Assembly (NCBI RefSeq): GCF_016650035.1
Contig: NZ_JAENWM010000043.1
Span: 1-32,765 of the forward strand
DNA: 32,765 bases
Origin: Clostridium sp.
GTDB lineage: Bacteria > Bacillota > Clostridia > Clostridiales > Clostridiaceae
Direction of reading: 5' to 3'
Below, piece by piece: positions 16,062 through 24,125 of the stretch. The notes below the pieces were generated by a model, which saw only the letters and a list, made by a program, of their open reading frames with translations, was not told the origin of the DNA and made no database searches. The translations under genes were made by a program, and so were the position numbers. The stretch's first letter is position 1. The number at the start of each line of letters is the position of its first letter.

Positions 16062-16859
16062 TTAAGAGAATAAAACTCTGTCACTTAAGCCATCTTCATT
16101 TTCTTGAACTTTTCCGAAGGCTTTTAAAAGTTTATCTATGCTTAGTTTCTGTTTTTCATCTCCTGAAACATCCATAACTATTTTTCCACCATGCATCATA
16201 AATAGTCTATTACCTAAGTTTATTGCATGAGTTAAATTGTGAGTTACCATAAGTGTAGTTATTTTATTGTCCTTAACCACTTTGCCAGTAATTTCTATTA
16301 TCCGTTCAGAGGTTTTAGGATCCAAAGCTGCTATGTGTTCATCTAAAAGAAGAAGCTTAGGTTTGCACATTACTGCCATCATTAATGATAGAGCTTGTCT
16401 TTGTCCACCGGATAAAAGCCCTGCATTAGTATGAAGTTTATCTTCAAGGCCTAGGTTAACTTCAGATAGAATTTCATTAAACATCTGTAAATTTCTTTTA
16501 TTTACACATAGCTTTAGGCCGTACCTATGTCCTTTATTATAAGCCATAGACATATTTTCTAGTATTGTCATGTTTGGAGAAACGCCCTTTGAAGGATCTT
16601 GAAAAACTCTTCCTATATGTTTTGTTCTTTTGTATTCTGGCAGTTTACTTATTTCTTTTCCATCTAAAATAATTGAGCCTTCATCTGCATTTAAAGTACC
16701 ACATATCAAGTTAAGAAGAGTAGATTTGCCAGCGCCATTACTCCCTATTATGGTAATGAAGTCGCCTTTATTTATGTTCAAAGATAAACTATCATATAAT
16801 ACATTCTCATTTATAGTGTTTTTATTAAATACTTTATGCAGCTTCTGTATTTTTAACAA
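16062..16859 (-). CDS. ABC importer ATP-binding subunit (TrpZ-type)
   Basis: The start is taken as TTG at 16859: GGAGGTGA (16865-16872) lies 5-8 nt before it and the protein then begins MLKIQKLHKVF, typical of the family; an upstream TTG at 16874 falls within the SD region. The 265-aa product has Walker A GSNGAGKS, a Q-loop in FQDPSKG, signature LSGGQRQAL, Walker B LLLLDEH and the switch histidine in VTHNLTHA. Walker B reads DEH where most have DEP. The gene overlaps the permease gene by 26 nt. With the permease and binding protein it forms an importer of the PF04392-linked class, some of which carry tryptophan or other aromatic compounds. Confidence 0.9.
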   Translation of the reverse strand: MLKIQKLHKVFNKNTINENVLYDSLSLNINKGDFITIIGSNGAGKSTLLNLICGTLNADEGSIILDGKEISKLPEYKRTKHIGRVFQDPSKGVSPNMTILENMSMAYNKGHRYGLKLCVNKRNLQMFNEILSEVNLGLEDKLHTNAGLLSGGQRQALSLMMAVMCKPKLLLLDEHIAALDPKTSERIIEITGKVVKDNKITTLMVTHNLTHAINLGNRLFMMHGGKIVMDVSGDEKQKLSIDKLLKAFGKVQENEDGLSDRVLFS

Positions 16860-17724
16860 TAGACTCACCTCCAACTTTAGATTTCTTTACTTTAAAACTT
16901 AATTTTTTACCGTTTAAAGATAAAGCTAAAACTACAATTAGAGCGGTTATTAATTTTAAATCTGTGGATGGGAGTCCAAGCATTAATGCTATTGCTATGG
17001 ATCCCTTATATAGCATTGAACCGAGTAACGCTGTTGTAGTTGGTTTTAATACTCTAATTCTGCCAAATACAGATTCTCCTATTATAACAGCAGCAAGTCT
17101 CATTACTACAGTCCCAGTTCCCATTCCAACATCAGAGAACCCTTGGTATTGAGCCATCATTGAACCAGATAGAGCTACGAGTCCATTTGAAACTGCAAGA
17201 CCAATTAATTTTATACTATCTGGATTTATACTAAGGGATGCTACTAGCTGGGGATTATCTCCCACAGCCTTTAAAACAAACCCCAGTTTAGTTTTTAAAA
17301 ATAGGTCTAAACCTATCTTTACTATAATCATAAATGCAAATAAAATTATTAAAATATCTATGTTATTAGAAAATATAGTCTGTTTATCAAATAAAGGAAT
17401 ATTAGACTTTCCCATTATTCTCAAATTTATAGAATAAAGTGCTATCATAACTAAAATTCCTGATAAAAGGTTTGTTATTTTTAGTTTAACATGAAGTAAT
17501 CCTGTTAAAATACCACCCAAACATCCTGCACCAAAAGATAAAACACATGCTGCAAAGGGATTTATTCCTTTTAATAGGCAAAGTCCAGTTATTGCGGCGC
17601 CTAAAGGGAAGGTACCATCTACTGATAAATCTGGAAAATCTAATATTCTATAGGTTATATATATTCCAAAAGCTGCTATAGAGAATATTAACCCTTGCTC
17701 AATCACGTTCATTAGTATATCCAT
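16834..17724 (-). CDS. ABC importer permease (TrpY-type)
   Basis: The 296-aa, highly hydrophobic protein has about eight membrane segments and the opening IAAFGIYITYRILDFPDLSV followed by DGTFPLGAA, characteristic of branched-chain-type (BPD_transp_2) permeases paired with PF04392 binding proteins. The ATG shares its A with the TAA stop of the binding-protein gene, so the two are coupled. Length is normal. Substrate is set by the binding protein and remains open. Confidence 0.9.
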   Translation of the reverse strand: MDILMNVIEQGLIFSIAAFGIYITYRILDFPDLSVDGTFPLGAAITGLCLLKGINPFAACVLSFGAGCLGGILTGLLHVKLKITNLLSGILVMIALYSINLRIMGKSNIPLFDKQTIFSNNIDILIILFAFMIIVKIGLDLFLKTKLGFVLKAVGDNPQLVASLSINPDSIKLIGLAVSNGLVALSGSMMAQYQGFSDVGMGTGTVVMRLAAVIIGESVFGRIRVLKPTTTALLGSMLYKGSIAIALMLGLPSTDLKLITALIVVLALSLNGKKLSFKVKKSKVGGESIVKNTEAA

Positions 17725-18740
17725 TAGTTAACTCCGCCTGTTATTTTTTCTGCTTTAGTAGCTAAGTCTTGTGGGATTTTTATGTTTAATTTCTTTGCTG
17801 CATCTTCATTAATAAACAGTTGCATATCTTTTAACATTGTAATAGGAAGCTCACTCGGATTCTTACCTTCAATTATATCTACCGCCATAAGTCCTGTTTG
17901 AAATCCTAGTTTACTATAATCGATACCAATAGTCGCAAGTGCCCCTTGTACTACTATCCCTTTTTCGGCACCAATTATAGGGAGGTTTTTCTTAAAACAT
18001 GCATTTGCTATAACAGGCATAGCTGATGCTAATACATTGTCTGTAGGGATATATAGTACATCTATTTTTCCAATTATTGAACTTAAGGATTGCTGAACTT
18101 CATTTACATTTGTTATCCCAGCCGTTACAATTTCTAGCCCAAAGTTTCCAGCTACTTTCTTTGCATTGTTAACCTGGACTTCTGAGTTACTTTCACTTGT
18201 GTTGTAAAGAATTCCTACTTTTTTGGCACTGGGTATTAATTCTTTTAACAGCTCAAACTGTTTCTCTATTGAAACATTGTCTGAAGTCCCTGTCACATTA
18301 GTACCAGAATTTTCAAGTGATTTTGCAAGACCTGCATTAACTGGGTCTGTTACCGCAGTTATAAGTATTGGAATATCTTTTGTTGCATTAAACGCTGCTT
18401 GAGCAGTAGGTGTTGCCACTGCAAATATTAAATCTTCTTTTTGTGATACAAAGCTTTGAGCTATACTTTGAGCTGTGGGCATATCTCCTTGAGCATTTTG
18501 ATAATCTATTTTAATATTTTTCCCGTCTTCATATCCTTTAGATTTTAAGGCTTCGATAAATCCTTCTCTAGCCGAGTCAAGAGCAGGATGCTCGACAATT
18601 TGTGTAATACCAATTTTGATTACTTTTTTGTCATTAAGTTTTTGATCAGGGTCACCTACGGATGTTTTTGCACACCCTCCTAAAATTGATGCAGCTAATA
18701 AAACTGCTGTCAGAAATGAAATTTTTTTGTTTGCTACCAT
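17724..18740 (-). CDS. ABC importer substrate-binding lipoprotein (ABC_sub_bind, TrpX-type)
   Basis: The 338-aa protein has a signal peptide with lipobox SILGGC (Cys23), so it is a lipoprotein anchored outside the membrane. The mature part carries KIGITQIVEHPALDSAREGF, AVATPTAQAA, ITAVTDPVNAGL and TGTSDNVSIEKQFELL, recognisable from the PF04392 family. Streptococcal TrpX belongs here, and other members may bind tyrosine or related compounds. An aromatic substrate would suit the iorAB genes nearby, but this is inference. GGAGG precedes the ATG. The 5' leader carries hairpins and UAG clusters, and a HutP-family gene lies directly upstream. Confidence 0.92.
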   Translation of the reverse strand: MVANKKISFLTAVLLAASILGGCAKTSVGDPDQKLNDKKVIKIGITQIVEHPALDSAREGFIEALKSKGYEDGKNIKIDYQNAQGDMPTAQSIAQSFVSQKEDLIFAVATPTAQAAFNATKDIPILITAVTDPVNAGLAKSLENSGTNVTGTSDNVSIEKQFELLKELIPSAKKVGILYNTSESNSEVQVNNAKKVAGNFGLEIVTAGITNVNEVQQSLSSIIGKIDVLYIPTDNVLASAMPVIANACFKKNLPIIGAEKGIVVQGALATIGIDYSKLGFQTGLMAVDIIEGKNPSELPITMLKDMQLFINEDAAKKLNIKIPQDLATKAEKITGGVN

Positions 18741-18797
18741 TCTACCAATCCTCCAAAAATAATATTTTCATATTGAATTTAATATTGAAAATAAAAA

Positions 18798-18822
18798 AAG
18801 TTCTGAGTCACCAGAACTTTTA
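18798..18822 (-). terminator. Leader terminator (attenuator) before the ABC importer
   Basis: On the minus strand AAAGTTCTG pairs with CAGAACTTT around GTGACT and is followed by further T residues: a proper intrinsic terminator about 60 nt before the binding-protein start. It can end the hutP-like transcript or act as an attenuator for the importer genes. Confidence 0.85.
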
Positions 18823-18836
18823 TATAACAATACAAA

Positions 18837-18869
18837 CCTAAGGAGATTTTTCAAAAAAATCCTTAGGTT
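18837..18869 (-). promoter_or_regulatory. Second leader hairpin
   Basis: ACCTAAGGA and TCCTTAGGT (minus strand) form a perfect outer stem closed by a T-rich/A-rich inner helix. It lies between the UAG clusters and the terminator and could be part of an antitermination switch. Confidence 0.6.
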
Positions 18870-18876
18870 TAAAATT

Positions 18877-18952
18877 CTATATGTTCTACATAAACTACCA
18901 TACTACTATTTTATTAATCTGATTTTGGGTATTATTAAAAACTACTATCCTA
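18877..18952 (-). promoter_or_regulatory. Clustered UAG triplets, candidate HutP-type RNA target
   Basis: On the minus strand eight UAG triplets occur in 76 nt: three at 18952-18942 and five at 18908-18877, the latter separated by 0, 5, 6 and 6 nt. HutP of Bacillus subtilis binds NAG triplets separated by 4 nt in a leader upstream of a terminator. Here the cluster lies between a HutP-family gene and two leader hairpins. Binding is inferred. Confidence 0.6.
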
Positions 18953-18984
18953 CTCAGCAATTGTAGTATGTATATGTAAATTTG

Positions 18985-19407
18985 TCAATATACAGCTGGA
19001 ATGGAGCGGTGACTTAGTCCAATTACTACTTCGTTTAAATGGAGTAATCCTATGCTCATAAATATGCATACACTAATATGCTCTCCACTTCTAGCTATAC
19101 CAACTTTTCCGCCTACATTGAATCCACTTGCTTTTTGCATAATTTGAGCAAGAGCCTCTCTTGTAGCTCCAACTACAGCGCCATCATGTACATGATAATC
19201 TTCTTTTATAAGCCCTTTCTTTTTAGATGCAACTAAGGCTCTTTCTATGACCTTTGATACAGTATCATTAAAATTTCCACCAATATCTACAGCCACAGTC
19301 AAAATTCCTTTATTTTTAAAAGACTCAGTTAATGTCTTTTCATCTTCTCTAGAAGATATGGACATTTCTATAGAAGCCCTTGCCACATCAGTACTTTGTA
19401 TATTCAT
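18985..19407 (-). CDS. HutP-family RNA-binding antitermination protein
   Basis: The 140-aa protein matches HutP along its length: VDIGGNFNDTVSKVIERALV then ASKKKGLI (compare the ASKKSGVI region), GATREALAQI (compare HATMEALHG) and ISVCIFMSIGLL with IGLSHRSIP at the end. HutP hexamers bind UAG-rich leaders with histidine and Mg2+ and prevent termination. Aligned by eye, the HutP metal-ligand histidines in HALYH become GAVVG here, although HVH sits just before. The effector may therefore differ. AGGAGG-like TGGAGG precedes the ATG. The gene lies directly upstream of the ABC importer leader, not of histidine-degradation genes. It is probably an autoregulated attenuator protein for the importer. 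Confidence 0.85.
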   Translation of the reverse strand: MNIQSTDVARASIEMSISSREDEKTLTESFKNKGILTVAVDIGGNFNDTVSKVIERALVASKKKGLIKEDYHVHDGAVVGATREALAQIMQKASGFNVGGKVGIARSGEHISVCIFMSIGLLHLNEVVIGLSHRSIPAVY

Positions 19408-19727
19408 TTGTTTTTACCTCCATAATTTATAATTTGATTAATTGTATTTTAAAATTATTTTAACGCTTAATACCCAAGACGGTACTAACTTTATTAATTG
19501 CAGCAGTTTATGTTTTTAAAAAGAAAATAACAGACTAACAAGAGCAGAGGTATCCTTAAGGGTACCTCTTTTATATGGAAGGAAAACAACAGGATTTAAC
19601 TGATAGTGTCCTGCTATGAATAGTGGGGGGCCTTATTTGTTCCAGACATTATTATTGATGATGAATACTATTATTAAAGAATGCAAAGAATATGAAGATG
19701 AAATTAATTATTGCCCTTATTAAAGAA
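19408..19727. other. Gene-free stretch between the HutP-like and RpiR genes
   Basis: The 320 bases contain the AT-rich upstream region of the hutP-like gene, one hairpin at 19546-19569 and some short open frames without good ribosome sites (for example a 14-codon frame at 19576 and a 22-codon frame ending INYCPY). I see no supported gene; it may hold the remains of a deleted one. Confidence 0.5.
19546..19574 (+). terminator. Hairpin with short T tail
   Basis: AGAGGTATCC (19546-19555) pairs with GGGTACCTCT (19560-19569) with one wobble around TTAA, followed by TTTTA. Its T tail points rightward, yet no gene upstream on that strand is visible. It may also serve the leftward rpiR-type transcript. 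Confidence 0.5.
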
Positions 19728-20489
19728 CTATATATCTTCTTGCTCAGTATTTATTTGTTTTTGTTCAAGATTCTTCTGGCGATTATTAAAAATAATATGT
19801 TGAATAACTTCTTCTATGAATATAAAAAAAACGATTCTTGATTTTTCATGGGGTTTAAGATTATCTGGTTGAAGGAATTTTGACATCCAAAATATCTTAT
19901 CATAATGAGCTAGTAAGGAAGCATTGTATTCTTCAACAATCAATAAAACTTGACAATTTTTCTCTCTTGAAAGGTTGTTAATTCGTTCAAAAGACTTGAA
20001 TTTACCTGTTGTAGAAAAAATAACAAGTAGACTTTTGTCATCAATTAAACTTTCTACAGAAACTTCATCAGGTACAGCAATAACAAACTTATTTGTGTTG
20101 ATCCGCAATTTGTATTCAAGATATTGGGTACAAGTAAACGAAGGTCCATAACCAAAAAGAATAATCTTTTCATAAGAATTTATAAGTTCTATAAATTCAT
20201 CAACCAAAGATGTATCAAAATCATCTATAAAATTTTTAATTCGCTCAAGCTCTATTGAAGATTTGTTTTCAGGAAGGCCCTTACCATATAAAAAATCAAT
20301 ATATTGTTTATAATTGTTGAATCCAAGTTTTTTCACAAATTTCGAAATTTTAGACAAAGAACAATCACAGGCTTCAGCTGCTTTTGTTATTTTAATATTG
20401 GTAACAGTTTTTGATAAAGTAATAAGAGTTTCATTAATCTTTTTTTCCAAAGGATTCAATTTGTTAAAGTCAATATTTATCATAATCAC
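19728..20489 (-). CDS. RpiR/MurR-family transcriptional regulator (HTH-SIS)
   Basis: The 253-aa protein has an N-terminal HTH_6 domain (about 1-75, TKAAEACDCSLSKISKFVKKL) and a SIS phosphosugar-binding domain (about 95-225, IILFGYGPSFTCTQYLEYKL and LLVIFSTTGKFKS). RpiR proteins respond to sugar phosphates and usually control an adjacent carbohydrate operon. It is divergent from the oxidase-Etf-SDR-kinase operon, whose last gene is a sugar-type kinase, so that operon is the likely target. No strong ribosome site precedes the ATG. A double AGATAATCT element directly upstream is a candidate autoregulatory operator. Confidence 0.9.
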   Translation of the reverse strand: MIMINIDFNKLNPLEKKINETLITLSKTVTNIKITKAAEACDCSLSKISKFVKKLGFNNYKQYIDFLYGKGLPENKSSIELERIKNFIDDFDTSLVDEFIELINSYEKIILFGYGPSFTCTQYLEYKLRINTNKFVIAVPDEVSVESLIDDKSLLVIFSTTGKFKSFERINNLSREKNCQVLLIVEEYNASLLAHYDKIFWMSKFLQPDNLKPHEKSRIVFFIFIEEVIQHIIFNNRQKNLEQKQINTEQEDI

Positions 20490-20491
20490 TA

Positions 20492-20518
20492 TTAGATAAT
20501 CTCTATCAGATAATCTAA
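20492..20518. promoter_or_regulatory. Repeated AGATAATCT operator candidate
   Basis: TTAGATAATCT (20492-20502) and AGATAATCTAA (20508-20518) flank five bases. The outer TTAGAT and ATCTAA are inverted while AGATAATCT is repeated directly. It lies 3 nt upstream of the rpiR-type gene start, so a bound regulator would block its expression. Confidence 0.45.
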
Positions 20519-20623
20519 ATATACTCCTTATTTTACTAAGTAATTTAACAACTACTTGTATTTTGATTGTAACACTAGAGAAAGTGTTAGTAAAGTAATT
20601 TAATAAGGGTATTCACAATAGAC

Positions 20624-20680
20624 GTGGAAAGTTTTCCGTTTTATTAGAATAATTCAAAACAAAACGAATAATTTTCCACT
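20624..20680. promoter_or_regulatory. Imperfect inverted repeat upstream of the oxidase promoter
   Basis: GTGGAAAGTTTTCCGTTTT and AAAACGAATAATTTTCCAC form an inverted repeat with matching ends. The left arm alone contains the palindrome GGAAA-GT-TTTCC. It ends 7 bases before the -35 box at 20687, a fitting place for RpiR-type control of the divergent operon. Confidence 0.4.
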
Positions 20681-20686
20681 AAAAAG

Positions 20687-20715
20687 TTGACATGTAATTT
20701 TGAATATAGTATTCT
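20687..20715 (+). promoter_or_regulatory. Sigma-A promoter of the oxidase-Etf operon
   Basis: TTGACA (20687-20692), 17 nt, TATTCT (20710-20715). The -35 is perfect. The transcript start would be about 40 nt before the TTG start of the first gene. Confidence 0.7.
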
Positions 20716-20760
20716 ACTGTTATAGATCGAATGAATTAGAAATTAAGGAGGCAATGTAAA

Positions 20761-22233
20761 TTGAATAAGGAAAGAATATTAGAAGATTTGAAGGATATTT
20801 TATCAGAAGAACAAATTAACACAAATTATGATGATTTATATGATGCAGCTGCAGATCGCTATAAAAAATATGCAAAAGCCAAAAAAGTATTAGATGTTCC
20901 AGTACCTACAGCTATTGTGTTTCCAAAGTCTGTGGATGAGGTAAAATCACTATTAATGTATTGCAATGAAAACAATGTTAATGTAATCCCTAGAAGTGGC
21001 AAGACTGCTACGGAAGGTGGTCTAGAAAACTGGAAGGAACTAACACTTGTAATCGATGGGAAGCATCTGAATAAGATTGTTAAAATTGATGAATATAACA
21101 TGGAAGCAACTGTGCAAGCGGGAGTTCCGCTACAAGTACTTGAAGATGAACTCCGAAAAGTAGGATATACAACAGGACATTCTCCACAATCTAAGCCAGT
21201 TGCTCAATATGGAGGCCTCGTAGCAACGAGAAGTATTGGACAATTCTCAACTTTATACGGTGGAATTGAGGATATGGTAGTAGGACTTGAATGCGTTTTC
21301 CCAGATGGACATATTTCAAGAATTAAGAATGTTTCTCGCCGTGCTGGAGGACCAGATATACGACACGTTGTTATTGGTAATGAAGGAACATTATGCTATA
21401 TTACTGAAGTTACAGTTAAATTATTTAAAATTTTCCCAGAGAATAATAAGTTTTATGGATACCTTATAAAAGATGTTGAATCTGGAATTAAAGTATTAAG
21501 AGAAGTTATGGTTAATGGGTATCGCCCATCTGTCGCTCGAACATATTCCGAGGAAGATGCAAGACAACATTTCTATCACTTTTACAAGGGCAAATGTGTG
21601 TTAATATTTATGGCTGAAGGAAATAAAGAAACAGTAAATGCTGTATGCACAGGGATTGAAGATGCTACTGAAAAATTCAATGATAGTATTATCGAAAAAG
21701 TAGATAGTAAACTTATAGAAGATTGGTTTAATCATTTGAACTGGTCACAACAAGATATTGATGATGAGTTCCAAGGAATGATTGATAATGATAAACATGA
21801 CGGATATACAACTGAAATTTCAGCTAACTGGGAAATGCTTCCTAAAATATATGATAGCGTTCTTAACAGGATTAAAACTGAATTTAAGCGTCCAAGCGAC
21901 CTTACAATGCTCGGTGGACATTCATCTCATAGTTACATAAACGGAGCTAATATGTACTTTGTTTATAATTATAATATCAATTGTGCACCAGAAGATGAAA
22001 TGAGGATATACCACCATCCAATACAAACAATTATTGTGGAGGAAACATTAAAACTTGGAGGCTCTATGTGTCACCACCATGGAATTGGAAAGTTTCGTAA
22101 CGAATGGACAAAAGCAGAACATGGCAGCGCATATTATATATTAGAAAAATTAAAAGAAGCTTTCGATCCAAAGGGCATTATGAACTTTGGAACAATCTAC
22201 CCACAAGAAGAAGGCATTAAATATCAAAAATAA
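20761..22233 (+). CDS. FAD-linked oxidase of the alkyl-DHAP-synthase/GlcD type (YgcU-like)
   Basis: Translation starts at TTG 20761, 9 nt after AAGGAGG; the ATG inside the leader is followed at once by a stop. The 490-aa protein has a PCMH-type FAD-binding domain (PRSGKTATEGG, YGGIEDMVVGL, IGNEGTL) and an FAD-oxidase C-terminal domain with HHHGIGKFR (His438-440), the active-site motif of alkyl-DHAP synthase-like enzymes. Length fits E. coli YgcU (about 484 aa). EtfB and EtfA follow, so electrons from the reduced flavin probably pass to the Etf pair. The substrate is likely a hydroxy acid or polyol derivative, which is inference. Confidence 0.9.
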   Translation: MNKERILEDLKDILSEEQINTNYDDLYDAAADRYKKYAKAKKVLDVPVPTAIVFPKSVDEVKSLLMYCNENNVNVIPRSGKTATEGGLENWKELTLVIDGKHLNKIVKIDEYNMEATVQAGVPLQVLEDELRKVGYTTGHSPQSKPVAQYGGLVATRSIGQFSTLYGGIEDMVVGLECVFPDGHISRIKNVSRRAGGPDIRHVVIGNEGTLCYITEVTVKLFKIFPENNKFYGYLIKDVESGIKVLREVMVNGYRPSVARTYSEEDARQHFYHFYKGKCVLIFMAEGNKETVNAVCTGIEDATEKFNDSIIEKVDSKLIEDWFNHLNWSQQDIDDEFQGMIDNDKHDGYTTEISANWEMLPKIYDSVLNRIKTEFKRPSDLTMLGGHSSHSYINGANMYFVYNYNINCAPEDEMRIYHHPIQTIIVEETLKLGGSMCHHHGIGKFRNEWTKAEHGSAYYILEKLKEAFDPKGIMNFGTIYPQEEGIKYQK

Positions 22234-22241
22234 TAAATTAC

Positions 22242-22279
22242 TACCACAGACTTAAGAGTAAATTCTTAAGTCTGTGGTA
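22242..22279 (+). repeat. Perfect 16-bp hairpin inside the operon
   Basis: TACCACAGACTTAAGA (22242-22257) pairs perfectly with TCTTAAGTCTGTGGTA (22264-22279). No T run follows, so it is probably not a simple terminator. It may stabilise or process the mRNA between the oxidase and etfB genes. Confidence 0.7.
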
Positions 22280-22362
22280 TACATAAAGAACACTAAGAAA
22301 AGGATTAGTTGAAAAGAAAGAAGAAGTAGACCGATTCTTCGGAAAAAAGGAGAAAGCAAAAG

Positions 22363-23157
22363 TTGAAAATAATTTGTCTAGTTAAGTTCGTTCCAGATGT
22401 GGATAATTTCACGTATGATTACGGAAAAAATATATTGGTTAGAGAAAATGTGAAGTTAATCCTTAATCCAGAGGATGCCTGTGCCTTGGCCTTTGCTCTA
22501 AAAGTAAAAGAAAAAAATCAAGATACTTTTGTAGAAATAGTTAGTATGGCTCCACAAAACACTATTCCACTTATAGAGGATTTGCTTAGGATAAATGTTG
22601 ATAAAGCAACGCTCATATCTGATAAACTTTATGTGGGTAGTGATACTTATGTAACAAGTAAAATCATAGCTAAGTATTTAAGGGAAGAGGAATATGATTT
22701 CATTCTTACTGGAAGTCATTCATTGGATGGGGATACTGCCCACATTCCGGCGCAACTTGCTGAGATATTACAACTTAGTCAACTATCTAATATTGTGAAG
22801 ATTTACGAGGAGAGTTTAGAAAATGATAGTGTGATAGTTATTGTTGATTGTGAAAAAAACTTCTCAAAATACGAAATGGCACTTCCATGTGTTTTAAGTA
22901 TAGGAAAAGAGAGTAAATATAAATTACCTTTTGTAAAATACAAGGATTTAGAACTTAATGTAAAAGATAGAATATCAGTGATTACAAATGAAGAATTGGA
23001 GTTTCTACAAGATGAGGTGGGTACTTCAGGGTCATTAACGAAAGTAAATAGAACTTTTGTGAGGGAACTTCATAAGAAAGAAAAAGTGGTTGTGCGTAAT
23101 GATGAGGTAGGAATTGAAGTGGTGTATAAATTTCTAAAAGATAAAGGATTTGTTTAA
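22363..23157 (+). CDS. etfB: Electron transfer flavoprotein beta subunit (YgcR-like)
   Basis: The 264-aa protein starts at TTG 22363, behind AAAAGGAG with about 10 nt spacing. It shows KIICLVKFVPDVDNF, LNPEDACALAFALKVKE, ILTGSHSLDGDTAHIPAQLA and ALPCVLSIGKE, all EtfB landmarks. It forms a heterodimer with EtfA that accepts electrons from an FAD dehydrogenase, here presumably the preceding oxidase. Whether it can bifurcate electrons cannot be judged by eye. The etfA start is 2 nt after its stop. Confidence 0.92.
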   Translation: MKIICLVKFVPDVDNFTYDYGKNILVRENVKLILNPEDACALAFALKVKEKNQDTFVEIVSMAPQNTIPLIEDLLRINVDKATLISDKLYVGSDTYVTSKIIAKYLREEEYDFILTGSHSLDGDTAHIPAQLAEILQLSQLSNIVKIYEESLENDSVIVIVDCEKNFSKYEMALPCVLSIGKESKYKLPFVKYKDLELNVKDRISVITNEELEFLQDEVGTSGSLTKVNRTFVRELHKKEKVVVRNDEVGIEVVYKFLKDKGFV

Positions 23158-23159
23158 TT

Positions 23160-24125
23160 ATGAATAAAAGTTTAATCTACTTTGATGAAGAAGATTTTCA
23201 GAACTCTATAGATTTATTAGAAGTAGTAAGTCAGATGTATAAAGATAGTGAATATGAAACCTATGCTATTTGTTTTAATCATAATGATGGGATAATTGAT
23301 GGGAAATTTGATTATATAATTAACATTCAAAATGAAGTGATAAAGAATTATGATGTTCAAAACATAACAAATTGCATAGAAGAATTACATCATACGTATG
23401 ATTTTGATAGCATACTTATTCCAGCTACATATTTAGGAAGGATGCTTGCCCCAAGACTGTCAATGAGACTTAAAATTGGCTTGGTTGCAGATGTTACATC
23501 GATTGAACATAATAATGGTGAAGTGGAGATGGTAAGACCGGCATTTAGTGGTAAAATTTTTGCTGGCATTGTTATCAGGAATTGTAAGACCATTATGATG
23601 AGTGTAAGACCGAATGTATTTGTCTATACTACAGCTTCTTTTAAGAAAACAGAGAAAATTCAATTTAAACCAACGACTGTAAAGCCAAGCAAGATTAGAT
23701 TACTTAAAACAATAGAAAAAGAAATTACAAAAGATATACGAGAAAGTGAAGTTTTGATTTCTGGTGGGGGTGGTGTAATAGGAAACTTTGGACATCTATA
23801 TTTATTAGCCTCTGAATTGAATGCAATGGTATCTGCTAGTAGAAGTATCGTAGATAGTGGGATTGCTCCCCGAAGTATTCAAGTAGGGCAATCAGGGAAA
23901 ACTGTTAGTCCAAAGTTATACATTGCATTAGGCATTTATGGATCTCTTCAACATATTGAAGGGTTAAAAAATGTTGAAAATATAATTTCAGTAAATATAA
24001 ATAAGGATGCACCTATTTGTAGTCTAGCAGATATTGTTGTTGAAGGAGATGCCATAGAGTTTATTGATAAGTTAATAGAAAAAATAGAAGTTAGGAGGAA
24101 TAAAAGTGGATATTATGGATTTTAA
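23160..24125 (+). CDS. etfA: Electron transfer flavoprotein alpha subunit (YgcQ-like)
   Basis: The 321-aa protein ends in a clear EtfA FAD-binding domain: VSASRSIVDSGIAPRSIQVG, then SGKTVSPKLYIALGIYGSLQ and NINKDAPICSLADIVVEGD. The N-terminal half carries ILIPATYLGRMLAPRLSMRL. It begins 2 nt after etfB with only AAAGG nearby, so translation is probably coupled. The C-terminus overlaps the next gene by 20 nt. No ferredoxin domain is fused to it. Confidence 0.93.
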   Translation: MNKSLIYFDEEDFQNSIDLLEVVSQMYKDSEYETYAICFNHNDGIIDGKFDYIINIQNEVIKNYDVQNITNCIEELHHTYDFDSILIPATYLGRMLAPRLSMRLKIGLVADVTSIEHNNGEVEMVRPAFSGKIFAGIVIRNCKTIMMSVRPNVFVYTTASFKKTEKIQFKPTTVKPSKIRLLKTIEKEITKDIRESEVLISGGGGVIGNFGHLYLLASELNAMVSASRSIVDSGIAPRSIQVGQSGKTVSPKLYIALGIYGSLQHIEGLKNVENIISVNINKDAPICSLADIVVEGDAIEFIDKLIEKIEVRRNKSGYYGF

